In this document: in pieces, positions 1 to 11,200 of the stretch | How the letters are laid out: the number at the start of each line of letters is the position of its first letter | Position numbering within the stretch: position 1 is the first letter of the stretch | Origin: Onthophagus taurus | Lineage: Eukaryota > Arthropoda > Insecta > Coleoptera > Scarabaeidae | Length of the DNA stretch: 64,000 nucleotides | Assembly: GCF_036711975.1 (NCBI RefSeq) | Contig: NC_091970.1 | Location: 7,075,501 to 7,139,500 of the forward strand | Reading direction: 5' to 3' | Program-made: the position numbers and the translations under genes | Notes under the pieces: model-generated | Seen by the model: only the letters and a program-made list of their open reading frames with translations | What the model was told of the DNA's origin: nothing | The model's database searches: none

Positions 1-91
1 TGTATTATTATTTTATTACTTTTACGAGTCGGTATATTAAATGAATTTGTTTGAGTTACTTTTTTTTGTTTTATAAACTGCTTTGTTTTAG

Positions 92-1505
92 AAACTCAAA
101 GAATTTAAGTTTTATGGTAATGATGAAAAACCGACGAAGACGCAAAAGTATTTGTCGAAATTTATTTGGTTGTTTGCGACCTCCAGGAACGCTTTGGTTG
201 TTATTTTTTCTTCTTTAGCGGCTTTTTTGTATGAAACTAAAGGGAGTGGATCTCCGTTTTTGTTAACGGGGAATGTAAAAGCTGGATTACCGCCGTTTAA
301 GCTCCCCCCGTTTGAAACTAGCTTTAATAATCAAACGGTTGAATTTTCGGGGATGTTATCCGATTTAGGAGCTTCCATGATTCTCGTTCCCGTCATTTCA
401 GTTTTGGGGAATGTTGCGATCGCTAAAGCTTTCGGTAATTCATTTAATTTAATTAAAAAACACTAAAAATTAAATCATTTTTTTTAAGCAAGTGGACAAC
501 AAATTGACGCAACCCAAGAACTTTTAACATTATCGTTATGTAACATTTTTGGCTCATTCTTTAGCTCAATGCCAGTAACGGGGTCTTTTTCGCGATCGGC
601 TGTGAATCACGCCAGTGGGGTACAAACACCTTTAGGAGGCGTTTTTACAGGTATTACCTGTAAAAATAAAATTTTTTTAATCAACAATTTCATTTTAGGG
701 ATAATGGTGTTATTAGCTTTGAGCTTTTTAACTCCATACTTCTCATTCATCCCGAAAACTTCGTTAGCGGCCGTTATAATTTGCGCTGTTATCTTTATGA
801 TTGAATATGAAGTCGTTAAACCGATGTGGAGGTCGAATAAAAAGGATTTAATTCCAACGTTCGCCACGTTTTTGTTGTGTTTAATCGTTGGTGTTGAACT
901 AGGAATCTTAATTGGGGTCTCAATCAATTTAATTTTTTTGTTGTACCCATCCGCGAGGCCAAAATGCACCGTGGATATTTTAAGGTCACCAACAGGAAAC
1001 GAATATATCTTAATAACACCTGGTTACAGCCTATATTTTCCTTCAATCGATTTTATTAAATCAAACATCGCCAAACAAGCTTTTAATTCGCCACATCTCC
1101 CGGTGGTTCTCGATTGTCGATTCGTACAAAGTAATTTGCTTTAAATTATTTAATTCTTATTAATTATTTGTTTGCAGATATCGATTTTACAGCCGCTAAA
1201 GGGATAGCAAACTTAATCAAGGAGTTTTCGTTAAGAAATCAACGAATTCTTTTCTTAAACCCCAGCGAGGAATTTATTTTGGTTTATAGAGGGGTTATCC
1301 ATAAAGATTTCCAATACATTTCTTCCAATGAGGAGTTACAAAACGTTTTAGAAGGTGAATTACCATTAATGACCAATTTGTGGAGTTAATTTGTGTTGTT
1401 TTAGATAATGGACCATCAGAGAATGACAATTTGTTGACGAATGGGGTTACGATTGAATTGAAGGAAATTTTGTCTGGAAATCATGAAAATAGTGATAAAA
1501 AATAA
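92..1505 (+). CDS. SLC26A11-like sodium-independent sulfate anion transporter, C-terminal half (partial)
   Basis: Five exons join in frame: 92-434, 489-650, 699-1130, 1178-1354 and 1405-1505 (stop TAA 1503-1505). The introns are 47-54 nt with GT-AG ends. The product moves sulfate or other anions across a membrane. Visible hallmarks are the conserved SLC26 stretch PVTGSFSRSAVNHASGV (569-619), a run of hydrophobic membrane segments (about 699-960), and a C-terminal STAS domain with the DFTAAKGI motif near 1185-1210. The sequence between 651 and 698 reads open but inserts residues absent from the family, so I treat it as an intron. A stop at 1387-1389 is removed by splicing 1355-1404, which gives an acidic/lysine tail. 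The N-terminal half lies off the left edge. It is closest to the SLC26A11 type; another insect SLC26 paralogue is possible. Confidence 0.88.
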
Positions 1506-1767
1506 TTAATTTATTGTATTTTTTATAATCCAGTATTTGTAAAAGCATATTTTAAAAAATAAATAAAAATAGGGCGACATCTATCGTTTAATGGAGTAAA
1601 CTCAAAAATAAACGAGTTCGAAGTTTCTCCGTTAGCGTCAGGTAGCGCTGTAATCAGTTTGTTTTGATTTCGTTTAATTCTAAAATTTGATTAAAAAGTG
1701 GTTTATTTTCGAGTTTTGTGGCGATATTAAGTACCAAGTTATTAGGAACCTAACCTTCTTATTCTAG

Positions 1768-1879
1768 ATCCTGAAGAAAAGAAGAACCCTACAATGAGTT
1801 CAAATGCGTTGTGGAAGGCTGCAAATCAAATCTCATCCACCAAGGATTCAATTTCAAGTTTTCCGAAAGACATAACCAA
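1768..1879 (+). pseudogene. Broken THAP-type zinc-finger first exon, copy 1
   Basis: An exon-like segment lies between TTCTAG and GTAAGT. In the frame after the ATG at 1794 the expected Cys codons are shifted by one base. In the neighbouring frame it reads KCVVEGCKSN followed by FNFKFSERHNQ, which resembles the N-terminal half of a THAP domain (first Cys pair and the F-x-F-P/S block). A single missing A just after ATGAGTTCA would explain the shift. No second half with the C-x2-H pair is seen. It could come from a host THAP gene or from a P-like transposase. Confidence 0.55.
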
Positions 1880-2411
1880 GTAAGTCCTTAAAATCACATG
1901 TTATTTAAATTTGACACAAACAAGAAGCTAACTGACGTTTATATCAACTTCAATCATTTCAATTATTTTAAGTGACAGTTTAAAACGTCATTTTTTCTAA
2001 CCTACAAATAATATTTTAGGGAAGATTTTGTCTGGAAATCATTAGAATAGTAATAAAAAATAAAGTTTTGTTAATTTATTGTATTTTTTTATAATCCAGT
2101 ATTTATAAAAACATATTTTAAAAAATAAAAATAGGGCGACATCTATCGTTTAATGGAGTAAACTTAAAAATAAACGAGTTCAAAGTACCTCCGTTAGCGT
2201 CAGGTAGCGCTGTAATCAGTTTGTTTTGATTTCGTTTAATTCTAAAATTTGATTTAAAAGTGGTTTATTTTCTAGTGTTGGGGCGATTTATGCTTCATTA
2301 GTGGTATATGTTGATCCTTTTTAGGTATAATTGATTATTATTACTTTTTTATTGTTACTATTAAGTACCAAGTTATTAGGAATCTAATCTAACCTAACCT
2401 TCCTGTTCTAG

Positions 2412-2518
2412 ATCCTGAAGAAGAAAAGAACCCCACAATGAGTTTAAATACGTTGTGGAAGGCTGCAAATCAAATCTTCTCGAAAGTTTCTTTAAAGTTT
2501 CCCGAAAGACATAACCAA
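2412..2518 (+). pseudogene. Broken THAP-like exon, copy 2
   Basis: This is the same segment as at 1768-1879. The first Cys codon has become TAC and there is an internal deletion after the second Cys, so it cannot encode the finger. The acceptor (GTTCTAG) and the GTAAGT donor are both kept. Confidence 0.5.
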
Positions 2519-3118
2519 GTAAGTCCTTAAAATCATTTCTGCCATATTAATTATCAAATTTTTAATTAAATTGGATTCTAAAATGAAATTAAGTATTTTA
2601 AATTAACACATTTTATTTAAATTTTACACTAACATGAAGTTAACTGACATTTACATCAACTTCAGTCACCTCAATTATTTTAAGTGACAGTTTAAAAAGT
2701 CATTTTTTTTAACCTACAAATAATATTTTATTGAAGATTTTGTCTGGAAATCTTGAGAATAATACTAAGAAATAAAGTTTTGTTAATTTATTGTATATAA
2801 TCCAATATTTATAAAAACATATTTTGAAAATAAATAATAAATAAAAATAGGGCGACATCTATCGTTTAATGGAGTAAACTAAAAAAAAACGAGTTCAAAG
2901 TATCTCCGTTAGCGTCAGGTAGCGCTGTAATCAGTTTGTTTTGATTTCGTTTAATTCTAAAGTTTGTTTAAAAAGTGGTTTATTTTCGAATTTTGGGGCG
3001 ATTTATGCTTCATTAGTGGTGTATGTTGATCCTTTTTATGTTAATTGATTATTATTAAGTACCAAGTTATTAAGAACCTTATTTTTATTAATTTACGTTA
3101 TTTTTCTTCTTATTCTAG

Positions 3119-3232
3119 ATCCTCAAGAAGAAAAGAACCCCACAATGACTTTAAATGCGTTGTGTAAGGCTGCAAATGAAATCTGATCCACCAAAAGGAT
3201 TCAATTTCAAGTTTCCCAAAAAACATAACCAA
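3119..3232 (+). pseudogene. Broken THAP-like exon, copy 3
   Basis: This is the third copy. A stop codon (TAA) falls two codons after the first Cys and another change lies near 3184. The flanking acceptor and the GTAAGT donor are intact. Decay differs among the three copies, so they have drifted independently since duplication. Confidence 0.5.
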
Positions 3233-3480
3233 GTAAGTCCTTAAAATCATTTCAGCTACATTAATTATCAAATTTTTAATCAAATTGGATTCCAAAATGA
3301 TTAAATTAAGCATTATTTTATTTAAATTTGACACTAACATGAAGTTAGCTGACGTTTACATCAAACTTCACTCGTCTCGATTATTTTAAGTTACGTTTTA
3401 AAACGTCATTTTTTCTAACCTACAAATAAAAATTATAGGTTAGAAATGTATTAATTCAAATAACTGCACGTTTAATAATT

Positions 3481-3486
3481 TTTATT
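3481..3486 (-). terminator. Candidate polyadenylation signal of mwh
   Basis: TTTATT on the plus strand reads AATAAA on the minus strand, 199 bp past the mwh stop codon at 3685. It is the first canonical hexamer I noticed downstream. Use is inferred. Confidence 0.4.
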
Positions 3487-3684
3487 GAGATCTTTATACA
3501 AAATTCTATACATATCTTAAGTGTTTAATAAAATTAATAGAAAAAAATATATTCCTCGACCAAATACGATCGTAAAAGTAAGATTACACAAGAACAAAAA
3601 ATATTGCACGTTAAAAGAATTAATAACATTTAAGGTAAATAAATTAGAAATCGTATACATTCGTTTATATAATGTGATTCTTTT

Positions 3685-5205
3685 TTAATATAAACCAGAA
3701 GGAATGTCGGTGACTTTCCCGGAAGAATTTTTGCTCCCAACGGAAGCGAAATACTCAGTTTTTTTCGTTTTACTCCCTGTTGTAACAATTTGTTGCCCAG
3801 AGTACAATCCAGCGTTTGGACGTTTTGTTAAAAAACTTGTACTGGCGTGCCGTTTTTCTTGGACCCTCGGAAAATAATAATGAGTATCCGCCGATTGAAA
3901 TTTATTCGCGGGTAAAAACATTTTGTTTCGCTCCAGATTCTGTTGACTCAAACATTTTGATAATTTCGTTGTGAATACGTTTGAATCGCTTTTATTTGCG
4001 AATTGATCGGTTACAACAATATCGATGATGGCATCTAAGCCGTCATCGATTCTGTCTAAACTTTTTGATCGATTCGGGTGACTTCTCGATCGTTGTATAT
4101 TGTTATTATCCAAAGAATTTTTTTTGATTATTGTTGGATTTTTAAACGATTCGCTTTTTTGATTTAATAATTTTAACTTTAAATTGTTCTTGTTGTATTT
4201 AGGAATACATTTGGAGGCGCTTAAAAGTGAATCGGAACCTTCTTCGCTTGAAAATGCAGTTTCATTTTCGAAGAATTCTTTCGGACAATCATAATCTTCG
4301 CTTGGAACGTATAAATGGACCATACTTTTTGATTTTCTTGGTGGTTGAGGGTGAAGATTTGTTGGGATTATTTCGGATTCGTAATCGTAATCGGAAAAGA
4401 TATCGTTCGTTTTTATTAATTTTGATTCAATTTGAGCTTTTTCTATTTTTATTCGCTCTTTATCTTTTAATTTCTTTTTGGCTTCCTCTCTTTTTAAATC
4501 TTCGTTTTCCGCGTTATTAATAATATTATTTAGTTCTTCCATAACTTCCTCTATTGTGGTTTCGTCTTCGATTTCAATCATATTTGGCGTTAAGCTCCTT
4601 TCGGATGATGATATTCCTTCGTCTATAGCCGGCGAAAAACGGTCTTTCTCGGATTTTTTTAACGAAGATTTATTTTTTGATTGCAAAGAAATCACTTCAT
4701 CTTGCAGTTCATTACATTTCGTTTTTAAACATTGTTCTAACGACATCAAAACGCCCTTTTCTTCTTGCAGAATTTTTATTTTTCGCTCCAAAAGCATAAC
4801 TTTATCTTTTAAGACATCGTTGTTTTTTTCTAAATCCTCGAATCGCTTTGATAAGCCTTCGATGTCGATGAAACCCTTTTCCCAACGTTCGAATTCTTTT
4901 AATATCCGTTCTGATGATGAACTATCGAGCGAAACATTTTTTTTAATAACGTCCATATCTAATCCCGCTTGGGCTAATTCAGCTTGGATGTATAACCGAT
5001 TTTGGGTGTTTCCGCAATGATCTAAAAACGCATTTAAAAATTCTAAACCGGCCGCTAATAATTCTGATTGATTTCCTGATGATGTTAACATTCCAACTAA
5101 AAATCTGAACCTCACCGGTTCTCCAAATCTTAATCGAAGAGTCGATAAAGCTTCCGAAACTGACGTGTGTCCCAAATCGGCTACGGAACATACTTTTGTT
5201 AAAAC
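3685..5205 (-). CDS. mwh: mwh last coding exon: end of FH3, coiled coils and C-terminal tail
   Basis: The acceptor TTTTTAG precedes 5205 and the exon starts in phase 0 with VLTKVCSVADLGHTS. About 90 residues complete the formin-like armadillo fold. Then comes a leucine-heptad coiled coil (plus-strand 4690-4960). A second Glu/Lys-rich helix sits near 4400-4560. The rest is low-complexity and rich in Ser, Asn and basic residues. The stop TAA is at 3687-3685. Plus-strand open frames at 4227-4520 and 4478-5020 are shadows of this exon. Confidence 0.85.
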   Translation of the reverse strand, partial: VLTKVCSVADLGHTSVSEALSTLRLRFGEPVRFRFLVGMLTSSGNQSELLAAGLEFLNAFLDHCGNTQNRLYIQAELAQAGLDMDVIKKNVSLDSSSSERILKEFERWEKGFIDIEGLSKRFEDLEKNNDVLKDKVMLLERKIKILQEEKGVLMSLEQCLKTKCNELQDEVISLQSKNKSSLKKSEKDRFSPAIDEGISSSERSLTPNMIEIEDETTIEEVMEELNNIINNAENEDLKREEAKKKLKDKERIKIEKAQIESKLIKTNDIFSDYDYESEIIPTNLHPQPPRKSKSMVHLYVPSEDYDCPKEFFENETAFSSEEGSDSLLSASKCIPKYNKNNLKLKLLNQKSESFKNPTIIKKNSLDNNNIQRSRSHPNRSKSLDRIDDGLDAIIDIVVTDQFANKSDSNVFTTKLSKCLSQQNLERNKMFLPANKFQSADTHYYFPRVQEKRHASTSFLTKRPNAGLYSGQQIVTTGSKTKKTEYFASVGSKNSSGKVTDIPSGLY

Positions 5206-8200
5206 CTAAAAACAACATTAATTTATTTTTTTCGTATGTGATCATAATCTTTATAAAAAACTCGTTAAAATGAATCCAAACATGATCTATTTTAACAGGG
5301 AACTTTCCGAGATATTCCGATTTTTTACTTTTTATAAAATCCAAGATGGCCGAAAACAAAACACTAAAAAAGGCGCCATCTATGTTTTAAAAAATGAATT
5401 TTATGGCAGATGTAGGGTGTAATACATTAAATTTAGTTAAAATTTTCTCATTATTACAAAAATCTTATCCATTTCTGATTATTTCCGATAAAAAAATTAA
5501 TTAATTACCTGCAATGCAATGATTCTCGATTTCGTAACATTACTCATAATGCAAACTGAGAGTGTAAATAGTCCGGATGAAGACGTCGAAATTGTTCTTA
5601 CGGATTCGTTGTATCTAATAACACAATACATTAGACATTGAAGACAACTTAATTCGTCCAAAAGAGCCCTTCTTTGAACGGAAGGGGGAACTCTTCCGGT
5701 GGTATTCGAACTTCCGCTTGTTGAACTGTTCGCTTGGCTTAATTGGATGATTCTTAATACATCCAGAAGTAACGTTGCGCCATCTAAGGGATCTGCTACG
5801 AATTCTTGGACAAAACTAAAATTAAATTGAAACAAAATTAAATAAGAAAAAGTAACAGAATTAAAAATCAATAGGATTTTTATTACATGTGTATAAAAAT
5901 AAATATCAATATAAAAAAAAATTATACAATTTTTTTGTATACTAAAATTTGAAAAGATTTTTAGACATGTTAATCCTAAGAGAATTCTTTTTTTCTTAAC
6001 AAGAGGCTCTCGGACAACAACAAGGTGCAGTACAATCTTGAGGTTTATGTTTTGGCACACTCGTGTGACAATCCAATTCCGGACAATCAATACCATCCGG
6101 ACAATCTTCCGAGCATTCAACATACTCTCCTGGTGGTCCAAAACTCATCTTTTGTACCGTACAACCTTCCATTCGCATTGTTGGTGGTACAAATTTCGGT
6201 TTTTTCGCCCAAGGCATATCAATTTTTTCCTGTTGTTCCCATGGAAGAAATGACATCCGATTAACAGTACACGCACTCATTCTTCCAGTTGGAAGTTCGA
6301 GTGCGTTAGTGGGTATAAATTTAGCAACTCTATCTCCTTTCACCGGCATATACGATAATCTATTTGTTGTTTTATCACTTAATGGACAATCACTTGAGAA
6401 AATATTATTTGTTGGACTAAACTTTCCTGTTTTTGAAAACGGTTTTGGCACGTAATCGTGCTTTTGAGTTGTAATATCTTGCATCGGACCTTCACCTTGG
6501 AAATTATGTTCGCATGGTACAATTGGACACGGCGGAAGAACATTTGTGTGTCCTTGGAAAGACATATTATGTGTGGTATTATCCGACATTCTACCTTCAC
6601 CCACACAAAGATTATTCGATGGATGAAATTGGCTCGATCTTTCAGTTTCACTTGGTAAATATGATCTGTTATATGTAGTTCCATCGTCCATTCGACAAGC
6701 TGGTGGTTTATAATCTCTATCCGGTTTAAACGAACTTGGACGAGCTGGTTGAATATATCGACATTTTTTTTTTATCGGAACTGGTCGGTCTTCCACCGCC
6801 GTTACAATTGGCACTACAACATTACAACATTCGTCGGTATTTTTTGCTGGTGGTGGTTGACAAGGTTTTACGACCGTTACGGGTGTTCCACCTGGAATGA
6901 CCGGAACACTGCATGGAATACATCCATCCTGATGTGATTTTGGAGGCGGTGGGCTGCATTCGCAATCGGCCATTGTTGTAGGGGTTTAATATATATAAAA
7001 TTACGAACGGTGTTAATTAATTTGGAAAATTCGATAATACCTATTGACAATTTGTCAATTTATTTGATTAGTATACATTTTTTTAAATTGTTTTGATTAA
7101 AAGATTACTAGATTTTATCATATCATTTTATTATCATGTTGGTATTGTCAAAAAAATTTAAATTAGAAATTTACGGGAAGCTATCTAGATCTAGAATTAT
7201 TCAGGTTTTCAAAGATTGTGTACTGCTTACAGACTCAGCAAGATCGACGCAGTTTGTAGGTTTAGAACTTTGCAGTATCCAGAGTCTTGGTAATATTTAG
7301 AAAACTTGCAGTTTATAATAACCAGAAATTCTGCCATGTCTTAGGAGTTTGCAGAGCCTCAACACTTTGAAGTACTCACAGACTTAGCAAGATCCAGAGA
7401 TTTTAGAATCTTTGTAGTATCCACAGATCTTTACGCAATCATAGACTCTTTAGCAGTACCCAAATAATTCGCGCTATCCAAAGATTTTATGAAGACCAGT
7501 ACAGATTTCGTACATTCTTTCTCTCTGCAGTGACCAGAACGTTTCTAGTATTCATAGACTTTGTAATAGTAAAGTCTTCGTAGTTTTGATAATAATTTAA
7601 ATGTCACCCAAATTGAGCAATAAAATACCACTTTGTCCATAAAACTGCATCAAAAACTTTGCCAAACTCTTTGTTTTGATTACAATGTGAAATATTGGTA
7701 TGAAAACGTTCAACTTTTCCAATAAATTTCTATGAAAGTACTGTTTCATCCCAGAAACTTCATCAATAAATTTATTTCTGGAGGCAATTTAATATTAACC
7801 TAAAGAAATTTCATGAAAATGTGAGGAATTTACAAAAACTTCATCAAAATGTATCCAAGTCTAAATAAATTGTATGAAAATGTTATTTCATCTATAAAAA
7901 CTTTATCAAAAACATAATATTAATAGGAAATTTAATATTAACCTAAATAAACTTCATGAAAACGTGGGGAATTTACAAAAGCTTCATCAAAATTTCATCA
8001 AAATTTATCCAAATCTAAGCAAATTCTATCAAATGTTACTTCCTCTATGAAACTTCATCAAAAATATAATTTTAACTGAAAATTTAACAATAACCTAAAG
8101 AAACTTCATGAAAACGTGGGGAATTTACAAAAACTTCATCAATATCTATCCAAATTTAAGCAAATTCTACGAAAATGTTATTTTATCTATGAAACTTCAT

Positions 8201-11200
8201 CAAAAACATAATTTTAATAGGAAATTTAATATTAAGCTAAATAAACTTCATGAAAATGTGTGGAATTTACAAAAACTTCATCAAAATCTATCCAATTCTA
8301 AGCAAATTCTATGAAAATGTTATTTCATCTATGAAACTTCATCAAAAATATAATTTTAATAAGAACTTTAATATTAATCTAAATAAACTTCATGAAAATG
8401 TGAGGAATTTACAAAAACTTCAGCAAAATCTAGAAATTTCTATGAAACTTGATCAAAAACACAATTTTACATGGAAATTTAAAATTAACCTCAAGAAACT
8501 TCATGAAAACATGGCCAGTTTACAGAAACTTCATCAAAACCTTCAAATTGTGTCCGAAAGTTTACTACAAGCAAAAGAATTTCAACAAAATTAGATGCAA
8601 TCCATAAAAATTTATAAAAGTCATGGTTTTGATCACAAATCCAAGTAATTCTATGAATATATTACTTCGTTCATAGAAATCTTTTTGGAAATACAACTTT
8701 AACCATAAAACTTCATCAAATGGTATATGGTAATGTTTAATATTAAACTCAAAAACTTCGTCAAAATCTAATCAAAACTAAGAAATATCTTTTAAAATAC
8801 GTCCTCGTCCATGAAACTTCATCAAATAGTTTATAAAAATTAGCACCAAGCGAAAGAACTTCAATGAACTTAAACCTAACTCATAAGAATTTACCAATAT
8901 CTTAGTTTTGATCACAAAGTCTAAGATTAACCTAAAAAACTTCATCGAAATCTATCCAAGTCTAAATAAATTGTATGAAAATGTTATTTCATCTATAAAA
9001 ACTTCATCAAAAACATAATATTAATAGGAAATTTAATATTAACCTAAATAAACTTCATGAAAGCGTGGGGAATTTACAAAAGCTTCATCAAAATTTATCC
9101 AAATCTAAGCAAATTCTATCAAATGTTACTTTCTCTATGAAACTTCATCAAAAATATAATTTTAACTGAAAATTTAACAATAACCTAAAGAAGCTTCATG
9201 AAAACGTGGGGAATTTACAAAAACTTCATCAATATCTATCCAAATTTAAGCAAATTCTACGAAAATGTTATTTTATCTATGAAACTTCATCAAAAACATA
9301 ATTTTAATAGGAAATTTTAATATTAAGCTAAATAAACTTCATGAAAATGTGTGGAATTTACAAAAACTTCATCAAAATCTATCCAAATCTAAGCAAATTC
9401 TATGAAAATATTATTTCATCTATGAAACTTCATCAAAAATATAATTTTAATAAGAACTTTAATATTAATCTAAATAAACTTCATGAAAATGTGAGGAATT
9501 TACAAAAACTTCAGCAAAATCTAGAAATTTCTATGAAACTTGATCAAAAACACAATTTTACATGGAAATTTAAAATTAACCTCAAGAAACTTAATGAAAA
9601 CGTGGCCAGTTTACAGAAACTTCAACAAAACCTTCAAATTGTATCCGAAAGTTTACTATCAAGCAAAAGAATTTCAACAAAATTAGATGCAATCCATAAA
9701 AATTTATAAAAGTCATGGTTTTGATCACAAATCCAAGCAATTCTATGAATATATCACTTCGTTCATAGAAATCTTTTTGGAAATACAAGTTTAACCATAA
9801 AACTTCATCAAATGGTATATGAAAATCTTAGTTTTAACCACAATGTTTAATATTAAACTCAAAAACTTCGTCGAAATCTAATCAAAACCAAGAAATATCT
9901 TTTAAAATACGTCCTCGTCCATGAAACTTCATCAAATAGTTTATAAAAATTAGCACCAAGCGAAAGAACTTCAATGAACTTAAACCTAACACATAAGAAT
10001 TTACCAATATCTTAGTTTTGATCACAAAGTTTTCAAAAAACTTCATCGAAATCTATTCAATTTTATCATTCAACCAATTTCTATGATATGACATAGACTT
10101 CATCAAAGAATTTATCAAAATTTTAGATTTGAACAAGAAGTCTAAGATTAACCTTAAAACTTGATCAAAACCTAACCAAAAGAAGTTCAATGAAGCTAAT
10201 TGTAGTCAATTGTACTCGAAAACTTCATTATAACCTAACTAAATTCAAACAACATCATTGAAACCTAACTGAACTACCACAAAAAAATGTTAAAACATTA
10301 AAAGTTGTAAAAACAACTTCAACGTAATCAAAATAGATTAGAGGAAATTTTAAGAACTTTTCCGAAATTGTAATTTTTGCTTCCAATATTTAACATTAAT
10401 CATAAAAACTTCAACAAATCGTGAAGTTTTAATTGAAATTATGAATAATGTGAAGTTGATCCATTTAAAACTTTTTTTTGATCAACAAATTCAATGTTAG
10501 CTCAAAAAACTTTGTTAATATACAGGTGAGTTATTAGTAGATATACAGGTAGTGCTAAAAAACTTTTAGGTGTTAATGTCAACTTTAATTTTATTGTTAT
10601 ATTCGTAATCATCATAAAATACCCTTTAAAATGAGTCCAAACATGACGCACTTATCTCAAAAAACAAAAAAGTTAGAATTAAAAATATTAAACCCGAAGT
10701 TAGCCACAATGAAGATAGCAATTTAATTTTTAACATTAATACCAACCTTAATTTTTAATTTTTTTTATTATATTTTTGTTTTTGTGACAAATTTTAAGAC
10801 ATTTTATAAAAATGAAGAATATATCAAAATGACATTGACATTTCAAACCGGAAGTTGCTTATATCTCGAGTAATATTGAAATTAAACGTATCATGTTTGG
10901 ACTCATTTTAAAGGATTTTCCATGACGATTACAAATATGTCAAAATTGACGTTGAACCGGAAGTTGACCATAACTTCATTAATATCGAAGATAAATATAT
11001 CGTATTTGTACTCATTTTAAAGGATTTTTAATGAAGATTACAAATATGTCAAAATTGAGGTTGACATTTTAAATCTGAAGTTAATTATCATATACAGGGT
11101 AAAATATATACAGGCTGTTCCATTTACGCATAACGAAGAGTATATAGATTTTTTTAAATGGAACATCCTGTATATTTTATTATATTATGAATAGAATTAA

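Larger units (their letters stand above)
1461..3440 (+). repeat. Three-copy tandem repeat (about 570, 700 and 700 bp) derived from the transporter 3' end plus a THAP exon
   Basis: Units start near 1461, 2031 and 2733. Each opens with the last coding bases of the upstream transporter (TTTTGTCTGGAAATC) and its AATAAA-rich 3' end. Each continues with the word GGGCGACATCTATCG (1572, 2134, 2850) and a conserved block ending TAGCGCTGTAATCAGTTTG. It then carries an exon-like segment flanked by an acceptor and a GTAAGT donor, and ends in a block with TAACCTACAAATAA. The first unit is contiguous with the real gene, so the repeat grew out of the gene end. Confidence 0.85.

Noticed and set aside
651..698. 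Retained 16-residue insertion in the transporter (open through 651-698)
   Set aside because: The GT-AG boundaries at 651 and 698 restore the conserved family sequence, and the size equals the other introns (47-54 nt).
1382..1389. Transporter stop at 1389
   Set aside because: Splicing 1355-1404 (50 nt, GT-AG) keeps the frame and adds a 32-codon tail ending in a stop at 1505. That is a better fit with the sibling intron sizes.
4227..5020. Plus-strand frames of 97 and 180 codons
   Set aside because: They are antisense shadows of the mwh coiled-coil exon. The F/S-rich translation is typical of the reverse of K/E-rich coding DNA.
3685..5815. A truncated formin that lost FH1/FH2
   Set aside because: The frame ends naturally with a long tail and a poly(A) signal. 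GBD-FH3 without FH2 is the known architecture of Mwh, so no truncation is needed.
8250..9709. Open frames of 114-122 codons resembling a coiled-coil protein
   Set aside because: They follow from the stop-poor CTTCATCAAAA satellite. The two frames are the two copies of the 1.1-kb duplication, with no splice or start context.
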